From positions 62,001 to 126,000 of the forward strand of contig JAQYWK010000003.1 in assembly GCA_030145055.1 (NCBI GenBank): DNA of 64,000 nucleotides, written 5' to 3'. Both the position numbers and the translations under genes were made by a program. This DNA is from Desulfovibrio sp. Lineage in GTDB: Bacteria; Desulfobacterota; Desulfovibrionia; Desulfovibrionales; Desulfovibrionaceae. Positions within the stretch are counted from its first letter, which is position 1. Each line of letters starts with the position of its first letter. Shown here piece after piece: positions 9,721 to 16,536 of this stretch. The notes beneath the pieces were generated by a model. That model was not told the origin of the DNA. It saw only the letters and a list, made by a program, of their open reading frames with translations, and ran no database searches.

Positions 9721-9763
9721 ATCATTTTTAAATTTTATATTATTCCCAATCTGTGCCATTAAA

Positions 9764-9797
9764 TTAGCTTGAAAGTTAAATTAAACTTCCAAGCTAA
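9764..9797. terminator. Hairpin between convergent genes
   Basis: TTAGCTTGAAAGTT and AACTTCCAAGCTAA form a 14-bp stem, fully paired (one G-U) as minus-strand RNA. Only short T stretches follow on either side, so efficiency is uncertain. It separates the lipoprotein gene (+) from the DUF3795 gene (-). Confidence 0.55.
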
Positions 9798-9842
9798 TTA
9801 AAACCTACAATGCATAATAAAGAAAAACTCTCATTATTAAAT

Positions 9843-10169
9843 TTATCTCAGAGCCTCAAGAGCTTCTCCAATAATCGGAGCTTCTTTGATAAATTCTTTC
9901 AATGTGTTGCACCGATACTGACTACAGACAGCACAATGAGCTGTATTATTATCTACATTACACTTACGTATTGGACACACATTTTCCGTAAAGAAAAATT
10001 TGATTCCCTCTGACTTACATCCATTGCAATTGATTTGGTCAGGTTTAATGTCCGCATTATGCTGCTCGCTCCATTTTTGGGCTACCTCGGCTTTTTTAAC
10101 ATCGCTGTTCTCTTGAGTTGCCAGATAACCTTCACATTTGTCACAATCCATCCCGCAATAAGCAATCAT
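9843..10169 (-). CDS. DUF3795-type cysteine-rich protein
   Basis: A 108-aa cytosolic protein with many cysteines in pairs (CGMDCDKCEGY, NCNGC, CPIRKC, CAVCSQYRC), the pattern of the DUF3795 family and suggestive of zinc or iron-sulfur binding. The start at 10169 (MIAYCGMDC) is chosen over the track start four codons upstream because GGAGGG lies 4 nt before it and overlaps the alternative ATG. It lies downstream of an AraC-type regulator on the same strand with an 83-nt gap. No function is known from sequence. Confidence 0.8.
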   Translation of the reverse strand: MIAYCGMDCDKCEGYLATQENSDVKKAEVAQKWSEQHNADIKPDQINCNGCKSEGIKFFFTENVCPIRKCNVDNNTAHCAVCSQYRCNTLKEFIKEAPIIGEALEALR

Positions 10170-10252
10170 ATTTCCCTCCATTTATAGTGCTATTTTGTGC
10201 ATGCTCTAGAAGTAAGATCTTTGTATATTGCTGTATTGGAAGAATGGAACAT

Positions 10253-11011
10253 TTATACTTTTTTAAAGAACAATGAAGGTGCAACGCCTGTGACTTTTTT
10301 GAATTCATTTATCATGTGCGACTGGTCATAATAGCCACAGATTTGTGCCAAGTCTCCAAAACCATATATTGAGTTTGTTTTGTATATATCAATAAGTCGA
10401 TTAATCCTGATGACCTGAGAAAAGAATTTTGGGGTTAAACCGGTGTATCTTTGAAATTTTCTAGTAAGATGTTGCCGGCTAAAATCAATTTTCTGGGCAA
10501 CGTCTTTGATACTGACCCTACCATTAGACAACTCAATAATATTGATGGCATATTGTATTTCTCTTTCAATTACTGGTTGTTCAGATAATATTTTCTGGAA
10601 GATTGAATTGATGCGTAAAATTCTTTGCTGAGGACAATTGATATTGGCTAAATAGTCCGCCAAAATATCTACATTGCAGCCTTGGAAGTCGTTGATCGTA
10701 AAGATTTGGTCGACCATTTCTTTAAGAGGAGAACGAAAAAACAACGAAGCCATACCTGGTTTGAACCGGATTCCAAACAGGTTGTTTTTTGTACTTTGTA
10801 TCGGCTTTGTCATTGGCCCAACCACAAAACACTGTGACTGTGTGGGGAGATTCAAATCAAAGATAATGTCTACGCACCCATCAGGAATAACTGGAATTGT
10901 AGGAGATAGTCTTTTAACAGAATTATCAAAATAAGACCAATAGCAATGCAGCAATGACTGCAAACACACAGGTGGACTATACTCAATGTAATGATTGTAT
11001 TGCAAAGCCAT
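10253..11011 (-). CDS. AraC-family transcriptional regulator
   Basis: A 252-aa DNA-binding regulator. The C-terminal ~100 residues carry the two helix-turn-helix units of the AraC/XylS class (ISIKDVAQKIDFSRQHLTRKF-type region, then FGDLAQICGYYDQSHMINEF and the PSLFFKK end). The N-terminal domain is of the short type found with AraC regulators whose ligand is unknown (IPDGCVDIIFDLN). The downstream DUF3795 gene on the same strand is a possible target or partner. The start has only a weak GGGA directly before the ATG. Confidence 0.88.
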   Translation of the reverse strand: MALQYNHYIEYSPPVCLQSLLHCYWSYFDNSVKRLSPTIPVIPDGCVDIIFDLNLPTQSQCFVVGPMTKPIQSTKNNLFGIRFKPGMASLFFRSPLKEMVDQIFTINDFQGCNVDILADYLANINCPQQRILRINSIFQKILSEQPVIEREIQYAINIIELSNGRVSIKDVAQKIDFSRQHLTRKFQRYTGLTPKFFSQVIRINRLIDIYKTNSIYGFGDLAQICGYYDQSHMINEFKKVTGVAPSLFFKKV

Positions 11012-11037
11012 TCCCGGTTAAGTTAGCCTTTCTTGTA

Positions 11038-12120
11038 TTAATCATCCATCAAACCTTCTTCCATCATACACTTAAAAAGGGTTTCGATGAACTTACCGGA
11101 AACCACGTCCGGCAAAGAAAAAAGCGGCATTTTATTACCACTCATAGACCGAGTGTAGGCAAACCAGATTTCTGAAGAAATTTTATTCAACGCTGGGGCC
11201 AAAAACTCACCCCACAAGCTACCATCATCTGACCTATCCACACCAAAAGTGCGACATTGCAGTGGACGATTTTCATACAACATACAATACTTATTCGTTA
11301 AAAGAGGGCAGCTAGCCTCTGAACCAGACAGGCAATATTCACCTGCTTTCCTCACGTCTTTCAACCCCCTAACGGCTAATTTTTCTAATCTGGATACTTC
11401 AACCCCTTTGCGGATCACTTCAATCCGTTCGGCATGAGTAAGTTCCAAATTGATAGAATGACTGAGATGCACGGCCTCAACCAAGGTTAAACTTATCGGA
11501 GTTTTACAACATTGATTATGATCCAACCCACACTGTTCATGACTAGGGTTTGCTATAGCTTTAGCTTCAATACTCTGTATCAGTCTCAAGTAATCGTTAA
11601 AAAAGGGAGCCAAATCGACCAACCTTTTAAATTCAAGATGCGGTTCGCGTATTTTTAATTTACGGCTTTTTCGACCGTATTTCCTAATGGCCCACCATTG
11701 TACAAAATTCGCAGGTTTGGCCCGGAGCTTTCTAAGAGCTTTGCTCGCCAGCCTATGCCCCAATCCACGCCTTAAAAGATATGCGTTAAGAACTGTTCCA
11801 GTCCTCCCAATGCCATGCCGGCAATGAATCAGAACTTTTTTCCCAATATAAATAGACTCGTCGAGCCATTCCAAAGTTTTTTCAAGCTCTATGAGTCCGG
11901 GAGCCTCTTCGTCCTCTAAAGGAAGATAATGAACGTCGAATCCGGCCTCTATCTGAATACTATGCAGATCACAAAATTCCCCGCACAAATTCAAAATGGC
12001 GTTAATGCCCTGCTCTTCCAGTGACTCAAGCTGGGCAAAGCTCATAGGTGCGCAACCGATCGCAAGTTGATCAGTCACCCATGTTAAATTATAGGCAGGT
12101 TTACTTTTCATGGTTCCCAT
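11038..12120 (-). CDS. Dual-specificity phosphatase fused to a YkgJ-type cysteine-cluster domain
   Basis: A 360-aa two-domain protein. Residues 1-165 are a dual-specificity/tyrosine phosphatase with the P-loop HCRHGIGRTG (Cys100, Arg106) and an upstream acidic loop (LPLEDEEAP) able to supply the general acid. Residues about 190-300 have the Cys spacing of YkgJ-type (CxxCxxxCC) metal-binding proteins: CGLDHNQCC, then CPLLTNKYC and RPLQCRTFG. The start overlaps the end of the upstream PEP-synthase-like gene by 20 nt (11 nt if the ATG three codons in is used), so the two are coupled. The context suggests it removes a phosphate placed by that enzyme, but this is inference. The substrate is unknown. 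Confidence 0.85.
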   Translation of the reverse strand: MGTMKSKPAYNLTWVTDQLAIGCAPMSFAQLESLEEQGINAILNLCGEFCDLHSIQIEAGFDVHYLPLEDEEAPGLIELEKTLEWLDESIYIGKKVLIHCRHGIGRTGTVLNAYLLRRGLGHRLASKALRKLRAKPANFVQWWAIRKYGRKSRKLKIREPHLEFKRLVDLAPFFNDYLRLIQSIEAKAIANPSHEQCGLDHNQCCKTPISLTLVEAVHLSHSINLELTHAERIEVIRKGVEVSRLEKLAVRGLKDVRKAGEYCLSGSEASCPLLTNKYCMLYENRPLQCRTFGVDRSDDGSLWGEFLAPALNKISSEIWFAYTRSMSGNKMPLFSLPDVVSGKFIETLFKCMMEEGLMDD

Positions 12121-14560
12121 CTAGCCGCTCCACTTGATCCATAAACTTCGCATACTCCACACCGACCTGCCCTGAACTTTCAAACCGCATATCCATCAGC
12201 CGCGTAACAGCTAACAAATAGCCCAGTCGAACTAGGCGAACATAAGTATCATGCTCACTCATTTTACTACAGACAGCATCAAGCATATCTCCGCGAATAT
12301 CAATTTCAAATCCATAACTGACAAGTACCCGGCTAATAAAGTCAAGACGATACAACTGATTATCAATCACCGCGCCCCCGCCTTTGAATCTAAATTTTAT
12401 ATAATTAAGCCTATAGTCCTCCCCGCAAATGGAATCCACCACGGAGAAATGATAGCCGAACCTAATCAATAAATGGAGATAATCGTCTGATACAGTACCA
12501 TAACTAGCAAGAAGCTTGGACTCTAAGCTGAATATACCTGACGAAATTCGATCAAATTCGTCCCAATCAATGTGTGTTAATTCTTTTGACCACTTAACTT
12601 GCGGATCTGACAACCCCTGCCATAAGGCCTTCATAGGGCTGCATATTATATCCTGCGGAGTAACAAAATTCCCAACCACGCTTGAGTTGACCCCCTTACC
12701 GAGATCAAGAATATACATTACCAGTGGCAAATCACTTTTTAGAAGTTTAGAAGCTCCCATTCCCCGCCCTTTTTTATCAACTGACAAAAACATTTCACGG
12801 GTAGATTTCTCGTGGCAAAATCTAACTATATCATGAAAAGATCGACACCCTTTAGCGGAAAATTCATCCGCCTCTGGATCAGTAAGACTAAGCTTAGCCA
12901 CAAGGGGAACAATCTCAGAATATCGCTCAACAACCCGTGGATAACTCGCCGTTCCAGTACGCGAACGAGTTAAAACGGCCTCGACACACCCATCGTAAAC
13001 AGCCCCTTCAAGGCCGTCCACCGTAACAATTTGTCCAGCTTGGAAAAGATTTGCAACATCACCCACTAAAACCGGAAGACCATTTTCACGGGCAACTGAA
13101 CCGAAATGACTCGCCCTACTTCCTGTCGCGGAAATAACCCCGCTCATCACGTCAACAAACATCAAAAGTGCAGGGTTAAGCGTAGGCGTTACGACAATCG
13201 CGCCTTCGGGAATATGCGGGAAGTCCTCGCCTGTTTTCGCAAAATAAATTTCACCGCACCCAACTCCGAGCGACGCACGTTCAAGATCTTTAACAACAGG
13301 GCTTGCCGCTATAGGAGGATGCTCAGCAGAAACTTCACCGAGATTTTCCTGCAACGGACGTGTCTGTAAAATAAAAATATTTCCTTGTTTATCCGTAGCC
13401 CATTCAACATCCTGTGGAACACCAAAGTAGTTCTCAAGCCGCATAGCGATACGACCTAACTCAGCGAGAATTTCATCGGCAGGAAGAGCATGATCTAATG
13501 CCTGCGCCATGCTAATCAATCTAGGTATAGAGTCTCTGGACAGAACCGCCTTCGCAGGCGAAATACTGCCATCAACCAAACCCTCTCCCATACCATGCAC
13601 ACCGTAAACACATATATTGTCACAACAGTTAGCGCCCTCGGTATTTTTAGAATAGACCACCCCAGCATTCCGAACATCAATCATGGGGATAATCAGAACA
13701 GCCATAGCAGTATCATTATCCGAGAGCCCGTTTGAAATGCGATACGTCACAGCACGCGGACAATACTTCCCCGCCAGTACTCGCTTGTACGCTTCAAGTA
13801 CGTCAGACTGTTTGATATTCAGCTCACTAGAATATTGGCCGGCAAAAGAAATATCACTATCCTCAGAAAGCGCACTTGAGCGAACAGCTATCAGACTTCC
13901 TGTAGGTATATTCTCAGCCAATGCCGACCAGATAGATTCAGCCACATCCGACGGAACATCAGCCGCCAATATTAGCTCCTGCATTTCAAGGGTAAGCTTT
14001 GCGATAAGGTTACGGTCACTCATTTTCATCAGCCGAAGCCGACTTTCAATCTTACCTTCAAGCCCGTTATACTGAATAAATTTAGTAAAACTATTGGAAG
14101 TTACAACAAATCCCGACGGCGTCTGAACATCCCCGAGCAAAGCAACTCGGCTAAGGTTAGCGCCCTTACCTCCGGATAATTCTGGGATTAAATGCGCATC
14201 TAAAAGCGAAATAGTATATGGAGGACATGAATCGGGGGGACTTTCTTTAATTGCGGCACTGACTTTTAAATTAATAGAATCAAAAACATTCGGCACATCC
14301 TTGGCAAGTAATGGATTCATCTCAAAAAGTTGATCAACCATACCTTTTACTGCAATAGACAAACGAGATATCAACCACATCACATGCTGGTGATCAGCTA
14401 CAGTTTTACCATAAAAAAAGTCTTCAATATCAGCTATCAGCTCCAAGGCTATCGAGTCATAATCCAGTAAAGACTTAAACGCATCATACTTATGTCGCAG
14501 CAAAGCTCCCGGAGCAAAACATAAACAGGACCAATGTCGGAAGAGTTGTTTAATCTGCAT
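12101..14560 (-). CDS. PEP-synthase-like ATP-dependent phosphotransferase without a PEP-binding barrel
   Basis: A 819-aa protein. Residues about 115-440 match the ATP-grasp half of PEP synthase/PPDK (GGKGANLSRV, AVRSSALSEDSD, VEWATDKQGNIFILQTRPL). Residues about 470-545 match the swivelling phosphohistidine domain (TGSRASHFGSVAREN, His near 485). The last ~260 residues do not look like the PEP/pyruvate TIM barrel and are unfamiliar to me, as are the first ~115. The layout recalls dikinases that phosphorylate another substrate, such as rifampicin phosphotransferase, but the domain order differs. I chose ATG 14560 (MQIKQLF) with AGGGAAG upstream; the track begins at a TTG 25 codons earlier. It overlaps the downstream phosphatase-fusion gene. 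Confidence 0.8.
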   Translation of the reverse strand: MQIKQLFRHWSCLCFAPGALLRHKYDAFKSLLDYDSIALELIADIEDFFYGKTVADHQHVMWLISRLSIAVKGMVDQLFEMNPLLAKDVPNVFDSINLKVSAAIKESPPDSCPPYTISLLDAHLIPELSGGKGANLSRVALLGDVQTPSGFVVTSNSFTKFIQYNGLEGKIESRLRLMKMSDRNLIAKLTLEMQELILAADVPSDVAESIWSALAENIPTGSLIAVRSSALSEDSDISFAGQYSSELNIKQSDVLEAYKRVLAGKYCPRAVTYRISNGLSDNDTAMAVLIIPMIDVRNAGVVYSKNTEGANCCDNICVYGVHGMGEGLVDGSISPAKAVLSRDSIPRLISMAQALDHALPADEILAELGRIAMRLENYFGVPQDVEWATDKQGNIFILQTRPLQENLGEVSAEHPPIAASPVVKDLERASLGVGCGEIYFAKTGEDFPHIPEGAIVVTPTLNPALLMFVDVMSGVISATGSRASHFGSVARENGLPVLVGDVANLFQAGQIVTVDGLEGAVYDGCVEAVLTRSRTGTASYPRVVERYSEIVPLVAKLSLTDPEADEFSAKGCRSFHDIVRFCHEKSTREMFLSVDKKGRGMGASKLLKSDLPLVMYILDLGKGVNSSVVGNFVTPQDIICSPMKALWQGLSDPQVKWSKELTHIDWDEFDRISSGIFSLESKLLASYGTVSDDYLHLLIRFGYHFSVVDSICGEDYRLNYIKFRFKGGGAVIDNQLYRLDFISRVLVSYGFEIDIRGDMLDAVCSKMSEHDTYVRLVRLGYLLAVTRLMDMRFESSGQVGVEYAKFMDQVERLDGNHEK

Positions 14561-14712
14561 GCAACCAACTTCCCTAAAAGACTTATCAGCCTTCATTTTT
14601 AGAGTTTCTACACCAAGATGCCACCTTACAGACAAATCTAATTTTATTTCTAAGTTGTCAAAAATTTATCAATCAATGATCATTCTAACAAATCAATTCG
14701 ATAAAAACCAAC

Positions 14713-14742
14713 AAAAAAAGAGGAAGGCACAACGCCTCCCCC
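14713..14742 (-). terminator. Rho-independent terminator downstream of ssb
   Basis: On the minus strand GGGGGAGGC pairs with GCCTTCCTC (two G-U) around a GTTGT loop and is followed by seven T. It ends the ssb transcript 79 nt after its stop codon. Confidence 0.85.
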
Positions 14743-14820
14743 TTGTTATATTCACATATATTTTAAACTAAAATCACACCGCATAAAGAAGTGGATGCAA
14801 TTAACTTCTTAGCTGATCGA

Positions 14821-15393
14821 CTAGAAAGGAACTTCGTCCATTCCGCTAGCTTCAGAAGGAAATGCTGGCCCGAGATCTTCTTCCTGAGAAGCTCCTCCGT
14901 TCTGTGGAGCGTTGTTATACTGAGGTTGCTGATTCTGCTGGTTGTACTGTCCCTGCTGATTCTGCTGATTCTGCTGTGGCTGCTGGTTATACTGGTTCTG
15001 CTGCGGCTGACCTTGTGCCTGCCCCTGCTGCTGTCCCTGATAACCACCATCGCTCGGGCGACTGTCAAGACCTTGAATACTACTAGCCTGAATTTTAGTC
15101 GTATAACGATCCTGGCCGTTCTTATCCTGCCACTTATCAGTCTGCAATTTACCCTCGACCATAACCAGACGCCCTTTGCTGAGGTATTTACTTACAAATT
15201 CAGCTGTTCCGCGCCATGCAACAATATTATGCCACTCGGTTTTATCAACTTTTTGTCCGGAATTACGATCTTTATATCCCTCGTCAGTGGCAACAGAAAA
15301 ATTTGCTACTGCCTGACCAGAAGTTGTGTATGAAATTTTAGGATCCTGCCCAATACGTCCTATCAAAATAACCTTGTTCATGCTTCCAGCCAT
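14821..15393 (-). CDS. ssb: Single-stranded DNA-binding protein
   Basis: A 190-aa SSB. The OB fold spans residues 1-113 (MNKVILIGRIGQDPKISYT, TEWHNIVAWRGTAEF). A long linker of about 65 residues follows, made almost only of Q, N, G, P and Y. The acidic protein-interaction tip is MDEVPF in place of the usual DDDIPF-type end. It binds single-stranded DNA as a tetramer in replication and repair. GGGAG lies 6 nt before the ATG. It is the last gene of the minus-strand run and is followed by a terminator. The repetitive CTG/TTG-rich DNA of the linker also creates long spurious ORFs on both strands. Confidence 0.97.
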   Translation of the reverse strand: MAGSMNKVILIGRIGQDPKISYTTSGQAVANFSVATDEGYKDRNSGQKVDKTEWHNIVAWRGTAEFVSKYLSKGRLVMVEGKLQTDKWQDKNGQDRYTTKIQASSIQGLDSRPSDGGYQGQQQGQAQGQPQQNQYNQQPQQNQQNQQGQYNQQNQQPQYNNAPQNGGASQEEDLGPAFPSEASGMDEVPF

Positions 15394-15441
15394 TTGTAAC
15401 TCCCGTAATATTGAATTTTTCTTTTATTATTATCGTAAAGA

Positions 15442-15789
15442 CTAATCGTCTTTTACAGCTTTCTTTTCTAACTCATCGAGCAAGTCTTCGAGATCAAAAC
15501 TGGCAGTATTAGCTTCTGAAGCCTTCCAGTCACCAAGCGCATCTTCGATCCGCAGCTTGATATTGAAACTTTTTCTAATGGACTCACCAAGCAGTTCTTC
15601 TTCCGCCTTGGAAAGCATTCCAAGCTCTAACTTGTCTTTAAGATCTTCGACAAGCTCCATTACCCCGTGAGTCCGCCCCTTTGCCCGAGGCTCGGACCAA
15701 GTCAAAGCCACCAGAAAAGGCCATTTCTTCTCAACCTGAGATTCATCGTAAGTTTTAGCCATGACTCTTATCTGAAGTACATTTCCCAT
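15442..15789 (-). CDS. Conserved-looking hypothetical protein between the ACC genes and ssb
   Basis: A 115-aa acidic, soluble protein without cysteines or a recognisable domain. It has a short beta-like N-terminus (MGNVLQIRVMAKTYDE), a central amphipathic helix (VMELVEDLKDKLELGM) and a highly acidic C-terminus (FDLEDLLDELEKKAVKDD). GAGGAG sits 5 nt before the ATG, a strong ribosome site. It lies 33 nt after the biotin-carrier-like gene and 48 nt before ssb, so it is probably cotranscribed with both. Function unknown. Confidence 0.75.
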   Translation of the reverse strand: MGNVLQIRVMAKTYDESQVEKKWPFLVALTWSEPRAKGRTHGVMELVEDLKDKLELGMLSKAEEELLGESIRKSFNIKLRIEDALGDWKASEANTASFDLEDLLDELEKKAVKDD

Positions 15790-15822
15790 ACGAACTCCTC
15801 TCTCGGTTAAGTAATAAAAAGC

Positions 15823-16473
15823 TTAATCTCTCTCTTCCCATTCACTCTGAACGCGGGTCACAACATCTTGAATATGCTTAAGCTGGTCTTCAGGACACAC
15901 TCCGATAAGCGGCTGCCCTCCGTCAATATTGTCGCCATTATGAAAATATACAGCGTAAATGACCCCTTCAGGACCAGTATAGTTCAAGGGTGTTTCTCTT
16001 TTCATACGAGATACAATAAAAAGTTCAAGGCCATCACGGACTTTAACCGAACGTTCGCCGGAACCTTTAATCTTAGTATCAATTTCAGGCGTAAAATAAT
16101 ATTTCGCTTTTTCAGGTGCATTGAAAAGAAAAAGAGCCTTCTTAAGAATAAGCTGTATCACTTCTTCTTTAGAGAGAAAATGGCGAATCCTTAAAAGAAC
16201 TTCTCCCGCCTCGACAAACTTACCTTCTAAATCATGTCTTATAGAGACTATTTCCCCTTTTTCAGGAGCAGGAATACTCTTTGTATTTCTTTCTCTAGTT
16301 AGTTTAGCAAGCACAGTACCGGGCTTCTCTTTCCATTCGCCAGTCGGCCCAGTAACCTTGTCTCCGACCTTAAGGTCAGAAAATTCAACTATTCCGGTAT
16401 GAGGAACTGAGATTTCAACTTCTTCATACGGAGATGCTTTTATCTCTTCAAGTAGCTCTTTAATATTTAACAT
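15823..16473 (-). CDS. Biotin carboxyl carrier-like protein of acetyl-CoA carboxylase
   Basis: A 216-aa protein encoded after carboxyltransferase and biotin carboxylase genes, the position of the carrier subunit. Residues about 64-98 resemble one barrel-sandwich half (SIPAPEKGEIVSIRHDLEGK). Residues about 143-192 align with a full biotinyl region: SRMKRETPLNYTGPEG...GGQPLIGV corresponds to the usual EAMKMETP...G.V..GQPL. The acceptor would be Lys158. The canonical EAMKME is changed to SRMKRE, so biotinylation is likely but not certain. Together with the neighbours it would make malonyl-CoA for fatty acid synthesis. Confidence 0.75.
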   Translation of the reverse strand: MLNIKELLEEIKASPYEEVEISVPHTGIVEFSDLKVGDKVTGPTGEWKEKPGTVLAKLTRERNTKSIPAPEKGEIVSIRHDLEGKFVEAGEVLLRIRHFLSKEEVIQLILKKALFLFNAPEKAKYYFTPEIDTKIKGSGERSVKVRDGLELFIVSRMKRETPLNYTGPEGVIYAVYFHNGDNIDGGQPLIGVCPEDQLKHIQDVVTRVQSEWEERD

Positions 16474-16536
16474 TATATAAACCTCGAATTATTTTCTGTT
16501 CTCTGCCAACTTTCGGCAATTAAGGATCAACTTCTG

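Noticed and set aside
14880-15050. CTG/TTG-rich tandem-looking DNA as a repeat array or CRISPR
   Set aside because: There are no conserved repeat-spacer units; the pattern follows from the codons of the Q/N-rich SSB linker.
14791-15333. 180-aa plus-strand ORF and the 101-aa minus ORF at 14763-15068
   Set aside because: Both are other-frame readings of the repetitive Q/N linker region of ssb, giving leucine- or serine/arginine-rich low-complexity peptides.
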